A stretch of DNA of 64,000 nt from the NCBI GenBank assembly GCA_965206125.1, contig CBDBIN010000042.1:62001-126000 (forward strand), written 5' to 3'. This document shows positions 41,439-50,900 of this stretch, piece by piece. Both the position numbers and the translations under genes were made by a program. Under the pieces are notes generated by a model, which had not been told where the DNA came from, did no database searches, and saw only the letters and a program-made list of their open reading frames with translations. Position 1 is the first letter of the stretch. The number at the start of each line of letters is the position of its first letter. This DNA is from CAXWPM01 sp965206125 (lineage in GTDB: Bacteria; Acidobacteriota; Terriglobia; 20CM-2-55-15).

Positions 41439-44400
41439 GAGCTATCATCCGGCGCCGCTATGTCCCTCGATCACGGCCTCTCGGGATCGGACGCTGGTCG
41501 CGGATCGGCCTGGCCGTTCTGCTGTTCAGCAGCCCATTCGTCGTTGCGGCAGACACGCTGAACGGCGAGGCACGCGGCACGGTACGCGACATCGTCAGCG
41601 GAAATCCCATCACGGACGCGACGATGACGCTGGTGAATGTCGCCCGGGGCTGGAGCAGGCGGGTGCCAACCAGCCCGGACGGCAAATACGTCTTCATCCT
41701 GCTCGAGCCGGGTAATTACACCGTCACCGCAGACAAGGAAGGCTATTTCTCGAGCGAGCGGACCAATATTCTGATTCGGCTCAACCAGCCCAAGGTCGTC
41801 GTGCCTCCGTTCGATCTTCGACGTCTTGTGTCGACACCGACACAGCAGATCACCGTACAAGGGGAACAGACGCGCATTGCGCTGGTGGACCTGACGGCTC
41901 CGGGTCCGACACCATCGATACTGGCCTTCCTGAACGAACCGGGATTCACGTCTCTCGCCTCGACGCTGGACTGGACGCTTCGGTCGAACTTCGACAGCCT
42001 GACGGTGCACTCTCTCCCGCTTCGAGGAGGACGAACCTTCGATCAGCTGTCTTTCCTGTCACCGGGCGTCTTCCGCGTGCCGTCCAGTTCCGGCAGTGGC
42101 CCTGCGGTCGGAATCGGTGTGGGTTCAACCGGGCAGTTTTCCGTCAACGGCATGCGGAGCCGGAGCAATAACTTCACCGTGGACGGATCCGACAACAACG
42201 ACGAAGACATCGGAGTCCGAAGACAGGGCTTCGTCGCCCAGGTGCCCCAGAGCATCGAAAGCATTCAGGACTTCCAGATCGTGACGGCGGGTTTCCCGGC
42301 TGAATTCGGGCGCAACTCCGGATCCATGGTGAACGCGGTGTCCCGTTCTGGGGAGAGCAGCATCCATGGAAACCTCTATGGCTTCTTCACCGACGACATT
42401 CTCAGCTCCAGGGGTTTCTTCGAACAGCCGTTCGAAGATCGGGTGAACCAGGGCAGTCTCAGCGGCGGCCGATATTCGGGATCGGACTCCAGTAGCCAGT
42501 CGATCGGCGGGACTCTGGGTGGACCCCTCGTCGATGACCGGCTTTTCTACTTCATCTCTGCGGAACGCCAGCGGAACCGGGGTCGAGCGATGCGCCATTT
42601 CATCGTCCCGAGCCAGGCCGAACGGGGACTGCGTGTCCGCGATGGGTTCGTTCCAGTCGAAGAGCTCGGCAGCTTCTTCTCCGAGCGCAACATTCGCTAC
42701 TCGGACGGGGCCGGACTGGGAGTGTTCTCGCTGTATCCGCTTCCCAACAACCCGGACGGACCGTTCGGAGGGAATAACTACTCGGAAGCCCGGCCGTTTG
42801 AAGGCAACGGCTCTGTGTTTTCCTCTAAGGTCGACTGGTATCCGTCGGCCGACCACAGCGTAACTGCGCGTTACAACTACACCGACGACGACTCGGTCAT
42901 TCCCTTCACCGGCGAGGCGATCCACTCGACGCTCGCCACCGACACCAGAACGCAGAATTTGTCCTTGTTCGTCAAGACCGCCACCCCGGACTGGGGCAAC
43001 GTCTTCCGTTTCTCCTATGGTCGGACCAGACTCGATTTCCCCACGGACAGGAGCAGCCCGATGGTGTTCGGATCCGCACCCTCCGACGAGCTGCCTCCCG
43101 AGTTCGCACACGTCATCGAGACCCCGTACGGACGGTTTGGCCCGTTCGGCGGCACCGGTCCTATCGGGCAGCTGGCGATCGTTCCTTACAGCAAGATCGG
43201 TATCGATGTCTTCAACTTCCCACAGGGTCGAGTCGATAACACTTTCCAGTTCAGCGACTTCGTGACGTGGACTCGGGAGAGGCACACGACCAAGATCGGC
43301 ATCGACATCCGGCGTTCGCAGTTGAACAGCTTTTCCGATCGCAACAGCCGGCCGCTACTGTTGTTCGGCGCGGGCTCGGTCGCCGCTGGCTGTCTGAACA
43401 ACCCGCTCTGTCCGTTCGCCACCGCTGACGGCCAGCTTCGCGGGACGGACTTGGCTGCGCTCGGTGCGCCGGCCGGTTTCCTCCAAACCATCAGCACGCA
43501 GCCAGTCGCCGATACCACTATTGGGCTGCGGTTGACGCAGTACGATTTCTTCGTTCAGTCGGATTGGCGTGTACTGTCCAACCTGACGTTGAACCTTGGA
43601 CTGCGGTACGAACTCCAGACGGTGCCGGGAGAGGTCAATGGGAGGATCGAAGACACATTCGCCCTCGATGCCGATCAGTTCGGGCATCTCGAACCGGCGG
43701 GCAGTGCGAGAGACCGGGCAATCATCCGCTCCGGCAATGCGGCCTTCGATCGAGCGCTGACGTCCCTGAACGATTTCATCGGGGACCGGACAAGCATCTA
43801 CGGTTCGGACCGGAACAACTTCGGACCCCGCATCGGCATGGCGTGGAATCCCGGCGGTGATGGCAGAATGGCAGTCCGAGCCGGCTTCAGCCTTCAGTTC
43901 GATGCCAACCTCGGAGCTTTCACCAGCCAGTCCCGCAACGTCTTCCCGACCTTCGTGCCGCTCAACCTGGACCTCAACTTCCGTACGCCGACAGGACAGT
44001 TGGTCAACAGCCCGGCTTTCTTCTCATTCGTACCGACAGGGGAACCGCTGATCCGACCAGGAACCCTGAATACGTACAACTTGAGTGGCGACGCCTTCGC
44101 GACCGGCTTGGGAACGCTCTTCGACCAGGCACCGCCGGTTGCGGGCGGCAGCCTCAGCAGCAACGGGCTCGCGTTCACTCTGCCGTCGGACGATTTCAAG
44201 GCCAGCTACGCACAGCACTTCGTCCTGTCGGTGGAACGGGAGATAAGCGACAACTTACTCGTTTCTCTCAGCTATGTCGGCACGCGTGGCCTCAACCTGT
44301 CGCGGTTCACGACACCGAACGCGGGCATGATCGCCACACCGATCCTGTTTTCGTCGGCGCAACGGTCACTTCTCCTCCTGAACCTGCCGCCGTCGGTCGG

Positions 44401-45163
44401 CGGCGAGTTGGGGAGCCGACCGACGCCGGGCCTCGGAGCCTTTACGATCCTGGACGATTCCGCAAGCTCGAGCTATCACTCCATGCAACTGTCGGTGGAG
44501 AAGCGGCTCGGCCGGGGTCTTCAATTTCGTTCCCACTGGACGTGGTCACATGCGATCGACGAACTATCGGACCAGTTCGACGGCCGGGGCTTCTCATCAC
44601 TTCCCCAGGACATTAGCGACACAGGCCTCGAGCGGGCATCGGCCAACTTCGAAGCCCGACACCGCGTGTCGGGCTTCCTTCTATGGGACCTGCCCGGCAA
44701 TCATCCGCTCGTCGGCGACTGGAAACTTGCGCTCGTCGCTGAGTTCCAGAGCGGGCAGCCCTACACGGTGAATACGTCGCTGGATCGCAATCGAGACGGA
44801 AACCTCACGGATCGTCTGGATTCGACCGCGGGTCTCACGGTGATTCCGGATGAACAACAGAGCATCCGCGTCACCCCGGGTGTTTCCTTGTTGAATCTGA
44901 CTGCGCCCCTCGGCCAGAATGGGCGCGTTGGCAGAAACAGTTTCAGGGCCCAGGGGATCGGCACGATCGATGTGGCCATTTCTCGCAGCTTCCCGGTGAG
45001 TGAATCGGCGAGCATCGACTTCCGGGTGGAAGCATTCAACCTGCTGAACCGGACGAGCTTTGGTATTCCCGTCCGGACACTCGAATCCCCTGGTTTCGGA
45101 CGCTCCTTCGACACTCAGGTGAACGCCCGTTCGATCCGGTTCGCCTTGAAGTTCAGTTTCTAG
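41435..45163 (+). CDS. Oar-like TonB-dependent receptor
   Basis: 1,242 residues from GTG 41435. Signal peptide region RIGLAVLLFSSPFVVAAD. A carboxypeptidase-regulatory-like domain at about 40-125 (GEARGTVRDIVSGNPITDATMTLVN, GNYTVTADKEGYFS) is followed by a plug with RSRSNNFTVDGSDNNDEDIG and IQDFQIVTAGFPAEFGRNSGSMVNAVSRSG. A long 22-strand-type outer-membrane barrel ends in the aromatic signature IRFALKFSF. It is expected to import a large or complex substrate across the outer membrane using TonB. The start overlaps the TPR gene and an 11-base gap separates it from the FecR-domain gene, so the operon is tight. Confidence 0.92.
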   Translation: MRAIIRRRYVPRSRPLGIGRWSRIGLAVLLFSSPFVVAADTLNGEARGTVRDIVSGNPITDATMTLVNVARGWSRRVPTSPDGKYVFILLEPGNYTVTADKEGYFSSERTNILIRLNQPKVVVPPFDLRRLVSTPTQQITVQGEQTRIALVDLTAPGPTPSILAFLNEPGFTSLASTLDWTLRSNFDSLTVHSLPLRGGRTFDQLSFLSPGVFRVPSSSGSGPAVGIGVGSTGQFSVNGMRSRSNNFTVDGSDNNDEDIGVRRQGFVAQVPQSIESIQDFQIVTAGFPAEFGRNSGSMVNAVSRSGESSIHGNLYGFFTDDILSSRGFFEQPFEDRVNQGSLSGGRYSGSDSSSQSIGGTLGGPLVDDRLFYFISAERQRNRGRAMRHFIVPSQAERGLRVRDGFVPVEELGSFFSERNIRYSDGAGLGVFSLYPLPNNPDGPFGGNNYSEARPFEGNGSVFSSKVDWYPSADHSVTARYNYTDDDSVIPFTGEAIHSTLATDTRTQNLSLFVKTATPDWGNVFRFSYGRTRLDFPTDRSSPMVFGSAPSDELPPEFAHVIETPYGRFGPFGGTGPIGQLAIVPYSKIGIDVFNFPQGRVDNTFQFSDFVTWTRERHTTKIGIDIRRSQLNSFSDRNSRPLLLFGAGSVAAGCLNNPLCPFATADGQLRGTDLAALGAPAGFLQTISTQPVADTTIGLRLTQYDFFVQSDWRVLSNLTLNLGLRYELQTVPGEVNGRIEDTFALDADQFGHLEPAGSARDRAIIRSGNAAFDRALTSLNDFIGDRTSIYGSDRNNFGPRIGMAWNPGGDGRMAVRAGFSLQFDANLGAFTSQSRNVFPTFVPLNLDLNFRTPTGQLVNSPAFFSFVPTGEPLIRPGTLNTYNLSGDAFATGLGTLFDQAPPVAGGSLSSNGLAFTLPSDDFKASYAQHFVLSVEREISDNLLVSLSYVGTRGLNLSRFTTPNAGMIATPILFSSAQRSLLLLNLPPSVGGELGSRPTPGLGAFTILDDSASSSYHSMQLSVEKRLGRGLQFRSHWTWSHAIDELSDQFDGRGFSSLPQDISDTGLERASANFEARHRVSGFLLWDLPGNHPLVGDWKLALVAEFQSGQPYTVNTSLDRNRDGNLTDRLDSTAGLTVIPDEQQSIRVTPGVSLLNLTAPLGQNGRVGRNSFRAQGIGTIDVAISRSFPVSESASIDFRVEAFNLLNRTSFGIPVRTLESPGFGRSFDTQVNARSIRFALKFSF

Positions 45164-45174
45164 GGTCAATCAAG

Positions 45175-46068
45175 ATGAACCGATTCAGTGCAGTTCCCGT
45201 TGGGATGGTTGCCGCTCTGGCCTTCGCCTTGTTTGCCCCCTCCTCATTCGCTCAGGACGGACCGGCCGTGGGAATGGTCATCGAGACCGTCGGTACGGTG
45301 GAGATCGAGCGGGGTGGGGCGCGGAGCACGGCTCAACTGGCTGACCTGTTATTCACGGGCGACCGGGTGATGGCCGCTTCCGGAGAAGTCGCGTTCGTGT
45401 TTTGTCCAACCGAAAGACGGATCGGACTTGCGAGGGGAAGCGTCGTCGAATTAACTCCAACAGATGTGACGCGGATTACCGGGCCCGAACCTGCCGTCAG
45501 TCCCACGATCTGCGTGCTGCCCCAGGTCGCGCTGGGGGCAGAGAGCATGGAGCGCGTCGGTGGGCTCCGCGGGCGTGGATATCCGGCGATAGCCCTGTAT
45601 CTTGGGGGCCAGATCAGCCGACCGCGACCCTTGTTCGAGTGGGGCGAAATCGAAGATGCAGACTCTTACCGATTAAGTCTGACGAGTGAGGACGGGCTCC
45701 CGCTATGGGAAGAAACCGTCCGAACGACGTCGATCCGCTACCCGGAATCCATGCCTCCACTCGAAGAGGAGAGCTATAGATGGGAGGTTATTGCCGAACG
45801 AGATGGTGAGATGGCGGGCCAGCAGGCAGCAAACTTCACCGTCAAAACCGACCCATCGCTTCGGGAGGTCGCGGATGACGACCAGGGCAGCCTGCTGATT
45901 CACGCCGCTCGGTTCGAAAACGCCGGATATTACGCAGAAGCCGCCGCGCTGTACGCCCGAGTCCGGGGCGAAGAGTCGGACGCGCGCATCGGGCGCCGGC
46001 TCGCCTGGCTCTACTGGAACGCAGGTTTGATCGCCGCCGCCAACGAGGAACTGGACCGTCTGCAGTAG
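45175..46068 (+). CDS. FecR-domain exported protein
   Basis: 297 residues with signal peptide VPVGMVAALAFALFAPSSFAQ. The FecR-type domain covers about residues 35-110 (VGTVEIERGGARSTAQLADLLFTGDRVMAASGEVAFVF, GLARGSVVELTP). A fibronectin-like beta segment (LFEWGEIEDADSYRLSLTSEDG) and two C-terminal TPR-like helices (FENAGYYAEAAALYARVRG) follow. FecR-domain proteins of this kind are usually found with a CHASE2-type cyclase, which is the next gene (19 bases on). A sensing or cell-envelope signalling role is likely. Confidence 0.88.
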   Translation: MNRFSAVPVGMVAALAFALFAPSSFAQDGPAVGMVIETVGTVEIERGGARSTAQLADLLFTGDRVMAASGEVAFVFCPTERRIGLARGSVVELTPTDVTRITGPEPAVSPTICVLPQVALGAESMERVGGLRGRGYPAIALYLGGQISRPRPLFEWGEIEDADSYRLSLTSEDGLPLWEETVRTTSIRYPESMPPLEEESYRWEVIAERDGEMAGQQAANFTVKTDPSLREVADDDQGSLLIHAARFENAGYYAEAAALYARVRGEESDARIGRRLAWLYWNAGLIAAANEELDRLQ

Positions 46069-46087
46069 CCCGGTCAGCGGACAGGCA

Positions 46088-47935
46088 ATGCCGCCCAATA
46101 AGACACGTGTCACGAGCATCCTTCTGTGGATGGCGATCAGTATTGGGGCGACGGGCACCGGGACCCTGATCCAGTCGTCTTCGCTCGGCAACTGGGTCGA
46201 ACAACGCACCTACGATCTGCGGTTCGCGTTCCGTGGATCGCTTCCCCCCTCGGGCCTGGCTCCGACCACGATCCTCGCGATCGATGAGCAAACGTTGTCC
46301 GAGATCCCGGATCCGCTGATGCTCTGGCACCGGTATTTCGCCAGTGTGATTGGAAAACTGGCCGAAGTTGGCGCCGCCGTCGTCGGGATTGACTTCATCT
46401 TCGCCGACATCAGTCTTTTCGATCCGACCGGCCAGCAGTCGCTCAGCCAGGCGCTCCTGCGGGCGGGGCCGTTGGGGTTACCGGTTGTGCTGGCTTACCG
46501 GGTCACGCCGTACGGAGTGGAACAGCCATCTGAAGCCGTCCGCTTTGCCGCGCTGGCCGTCGGTCATTCCCTCGCATACGTCAACCTGACCACCGACAGC
46601 GACGACTTCGTCCGAAGCCAGGAGATCGCCGCGCCTTCCGACGACAGCTTGCAACCCAGCTTCCCTCTTGCGATCGCCAGCGCGTACGCCGGAAAGGCTG
46701 GCCGGACCCTGCCCCTCGATGTCGACTCCCAATCCACGATCCTGGTCAACTTCCGTGGTCCCGATCACTTCCCTCGGATACCGTTCTCGGCAGCAGTGCA
46801 GGCGGCCGAGGACGGCGACTCGGAGTGGTTCGAACAGAACTTCGCGGGGCGCATCGTGCTGATCGGACGCATCGGTGAGCGAGGCGACGAAGACTTTCAC
46901 GCGACGCCGCAATACTACTGGACGGATCGAACCGACGTGACCAGAGCCTGGCGGACGCCCGGCATCGAAATCCACGGCAGCACGATCGCAACGCTGCTCG
47001 AAGGGAGCTTCATCCGGGAGATCGAAGGCACACGTCAGTTTGGCGCGGCACTCGCGCTGGTCGCCCTGGTGACTTTTCTCAGTTTGCGCTTTCCGCCCGC
47101 CTGGGCCATCTCCGCGAGCTTCCTATTCTTGTCTGGGTTCATCTATTTAGCCGTCTCGGTGCTCTTTCCTGCCGGATACTGGCTGCACGTCGTCGCGCCG
47201 TTCGCGGGCTCGGCCCTGGCTGCGGGATCCGCCCAGGTGGCGAACTACGTGAGAGAAGGCCGGCAGAAAAAATATTTGAGGAGCGTGTTCAGGCGGTATG
47301 TGAACGACGCCGTGATCGAAGAGATCCTGAAGTCGCCGGATGGACTGCATCTCGAAGGGGAGCGAAAGCGGATTAGCGTTCTGTTCGCCGACATCCGGAG
47401 TTTCACAACACGCTCAGAAGGCCTGGAGGCCGAAGAGTTGGTAGAACAGCTCAACGAGTATTTCACCGGGATGGTGCGCGCGATCCAGGACCATGGAGGC
47501 ATGGTGGACAAGTTCATCGGCGACGGGATCATGGCTCTGTTCGGAGCACCGCTGGAGGATCTCGACGCTCCACGCCATTCGGTCGAAGCGGCATTGGCGA
47601 TGGTCGACGCACTGGATCGAGTCAACACGAAGCTCGCCGAAAACGGCGCGGAACCCATCCGGGTCGGTATCGGAATCCATACGGGCGATGCCGTAGTCGG
47701 CAACATGGGATCGCCCGAAAAAATGGATTACACGGCAATTGGTGACGTCGTCAACACAGCGTCTCGCATCGAGAGCCTGACGCGCAGGCTGAACGCGGAT
47801 ATCCTGATCAGCCACGAAACCTTCGAGGCAGCGGGAAACGGGATCCGGGCGGCACATCGGGGAAGCGAGCAAGTCAAGGGTAAGGCAAGGCCGGTCGAGG
47901 TGTACGAAGTCCTGCTGGACGGAAAGTCCGGATGA
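46088..47935 (+). CDS. CHASE2-domain adenylate cyclase
   Basis: 615 residues. An N-terminal helix is followed by an extracytoplasmic CHASE2 domain (about 35-310: RTYDLRFAFRG, ILAIDEQTLSE, VVGIDFIFAD, ILVNFRGPDHFPRIPFSA, GIEIHGSTIATLLEG). Three membrane helices (FGAALALVALVTFLSLRF to APFAGSALAAGSAQVA) lead to a class III cyclase domain at about 415-600. Metal aspartates are in VLFADIRSFT and KFIGDGIMALFG; the Lys of DKFIGDG and the Asp of TAIGDVVNTASRIE favour ATP as substrate. It probably makes cAMP in response to an envelope signal, perhaps via the FecR-domain partner. Its stop overlaps the start of the giant NHL gene. Confidence 0.92.
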   Translation: MPPNKTRVTSILLWMAISIGATGTGTLIQSSSLGNWVEQRTYDLRFAFRGSLPPSGLAPTTILAIDEQTLSEIPDPLMLWHRYFASVIGKLAEVGAAVVGIDFIFADISLFDPTGQQSLSQALLRAGPLGLPVVLAYRVTPYGVEQPSEAVRFAALAVGHSLAYVNLTTDSDDFVRSQEIAAPSDDSLQPSFPLAIASAYAGKAGRTLPLDVDSQSTILVNFRGPDHFPRIPFSAAVQAAEDGDSEWFEQNFAGRIVLIGRIGERGDEDFHATPQYYWTDRTDVTRAWRTPGIEIHGSTIATLLEGSFIREIEGTRQFGAALALVALVTFLSLRFPPAWAISASFLFLSGFIYLAVSVLFPAGYWLHVVAPFAGSALAAGSAQVANYVREGRQKKYLRSVFRRYVNDAVIEEILKSPDGLHLEGERKRISVLFADIRSFTTRSEGLEAEELVEQLNEYFTGMVRAIQDHGGMVDKFIGDGIMALFGAPLEDLDAPRHSVEAALAMVDALDRVNTKLAENGAEPIRVGIGIHTGDAVVGNMGSPEKMDYTAIGDVVNTASRIESLTRRLNADILISHETFEAAGNGIRAAHRGSEQVKGKARPVEVYEVLLDGKSG

Positions 47936-50900
47936 TGCGATTGACGATCCGGAGGTGTCTGCTGACCGTGGCTCTGGCCCTGACCGGAGCCGTGTGGTGG
48001 AGCTACGCCCAGGGAACGATCCAGGTGGGCTACACCGTGGTCACGCGGGATGGGGGCACGGAGATGCCGGTCGGAACGGCGGTGTTCAGCTACCGCAACG
48101 GGGATGGCGTCCTGGTCACCGAAGCCGGCGTGGGAGTGGTCGAGCCGATTCAGAGGGGACGGTTGTTCGTCGACGAAGTCGGAACACGGACAGCGTTGGC
48201 GATGGTCAACACCGGCGCTGCGTCCGTTCCGGTCACGCTGACCCTGCGAGGCGGTGACGGCAGCCAGGTTGGCCAGGAGATCCTCATGCTTGGCCCCGGC
48301 CAGCATAGCGCCAGCTTTGTGGATGAGTTGTTCGGTGCCCAGGCCGCGGATTTTCGGGGAAACGTCACGTTCGAAAGTGCCTCCGGGTTGGGAGCGATCA
48401 CGCTGCGCGAGAGTAGAAACGCCTTTGGCGAACCGCTCTACACAACCCTTCCAGTAGTCGATCTGGATGCTGTGGCCGGAGCAGATCCGGTAGTGTTTCC
48501 CCACCTGGCCGTTGGCGGCGGTTACCGGACCCAGGTCATCCTGATCAACCGGAGTGGGGAAGCCATCACCGGAAGCATTCAGCTGGTGGGATCGGATGGT
48601 TTGGCGCTCCAGGTGAACTGGGATGGCGTCTCGGCGTCGGAGGGGGCCTATCAGATCGCTGCTGACGGCATCTACCGAGTGGAGTTGACCGGGGAGTCCA
48701 CCGTCAAAGTGGGTTACGCCGTCGTCACCCCGGAATCAGGCGCGACCCCGGCCGGGAGCGTGATCTTTCAACTCTGGAGCGGAACGTCTCTGGTTACTGA
48801 GGCGGGGGTGGGCGCGACGCCGGAAACCACGACGGCCCGGATCTCGCTCGACAACGTCGGTCGGCAGACGGGTGTAGCGATCGCCAACCGCAGTGGCACA
48901 CCGGCCGAAGTGCAATTCATCCTTCAGGATCGCTTCGCGACCGAACAGGAACAGATCACGCGGACGATACCCCCCGGAGGGCACCTGGCCCGGATGGCGC
49001 AGGAGTTGTTCGGGACCGTCGAGTCAGGCTTCAGCGGGCTGGTGGAGATTCGCAGCTCGATCGCCGTGGCAGCGGTCACGCTGCAGCTGACCATCAACAC
49101 GCGGGGAGAGGTGATCCTGACGACGCTTCCAGTGGCTGATCTCACACGGCCGCTGACGGCCGCCACGGTGATCTTCCCGCAGATCGTGATCGGGTCGGGC
49201 TTTTCGACGCGGTTGGTGTTCATGAACGGCGACACGGCATCGGATGTCGGAATGGTGTTCTCCAACTCCGACGGCTCCGCGATGAACGTACCCATTGCGG
49301 GAGTGACTTCCAACGAGTTCACGTCCGCGTTCGCGGCGGGCGAAGGGCTGCGCCTTTTCCCGGGCGACACGTCTTCCCTCGCGAGCCTGTCGCTGCGGGA
49401 CCCGGTAACGAACCAGCCCACGACCGAGGTGACGATCAACGAAGGCAACACGCTGCGTCCCCGAACCCTTGCGCTCGACAGCGCGGGCAATGCGCGGGAC
49501 GACTTCCCCCTCACCTACACCAGCCTCGATGCGACAACCGCGAGTGTCGATTCCACCGGTCAGATCGAAGGCAAGCAAAGAGGCTTCTCCACACTAACGA
49601 TCACCGCGGGCGGCCTCGCGGCTACGGCAACGATCACTGTCATCGAAGTCTCTTCCGGTGTGTCGGGATTCGAGGTCTCCGGCGTCGCCCAGGATCTCGG
49701 TCAACGCCTGTACCTGGCCTCGACCGGAGACCACACGATACGACGGGCCGAAGGGTTTTCCGAGGAACCCCAGCTATACGCCGGCGTCCCGGAGGTCGCC
49801 GGACTCAAAGACGACCTCCGCCTGGCATCGCAGTTCGACGCGCCGCGCTTCTTGACGATCAACCAGGCCAGTGGGGCGCTCTACGTCAGCGACTCCTCGA
49901 ACCATGTGATTCGCAAGGTCGATCCGGGCCCGTCCGGTAGTGTCGCGACTCTCGCCGGTACCGGCAACCGAGGAAGTGGTGACGGAGCCGTTGGCGAAGC
50001 CAGTTTCAACGAACCGCAAGGCGTCGCCCTGGATGATCGCGGTTTCCTCTGGGTCTCCGATTCGGCAAACCACATTATCCGGCGCATCAACCTGTCGACA
50101 CGGGAGGTGGAGACAATCGCCGGGCAGGCAGGCACGAGCGGGTTCGAGGACGGGCAAGGCGCTTCAGCATTGTTCAACGCCCCGGTAGGCATCGCTGTCG
50201 AACTCGAGACGACCGCCCAGCAACTGGCACGGGAATTGAATGGCCTGCCACCCCCTGCTGTCCAGGTCATCGTGGCAGACAACGGCAACGGCGTGATCCG
50301 GCGGGTCGACGAGACCGGTACAGTAACGACTCTACGGGAGGCTTCCCAATCATCGGCGCTCACCCTGGCGGGTCCCGGCCGGACCCGATTCGACCAGACG
50401 GCTGGGACCCCGCTGGAGTTCGACTCGCCAACGGGCATCGCGATCGACCGGTTCGGCAGCATCTACGTAACCGAGCCGGAATCGAACAGCGTGCGGACGA
50501 TTCTGCCGGATGGCGAGGTCGTTTCCACCGCCCAGGGCGATACGTTCGACCGACCACAGGGTATCGCCGTCACGGAGAGCGGAAAGGTTGTCATTGCCGA
50601 AGAAGGGCGGGCGGCCCGGCAGATCCAGTACGGAACTCCCACGATCGAAAGCGTCTCGCCGGCCACCGTGGGGAGTGAAGGAGGCGCGACCGTCACGATC
50701 GCGGGACGTAACTTTGCGCCAGGCACGCTAGTCCTGGCCGGCGGAACAGTGATCGAAAACGTCACGGTCGTGGACACGGTGACCGTGACCTTCGTGGCGC
50801 CTCCTCTGCCGAGTGGACGGACGACACTCACCCTCCAGAATCGAGGCGGTCTCGCCCAGGGTCTTTTCACGGTCGAGGCGGCGTCACCCGATGATCTCCC

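Noticed and set aside
42125..43285. A 386-codon reverse frame inside the TonB receptor gene
   Set aside because: It is an antisense shadow of a clearly real receptor gene in GC-rich DNA.
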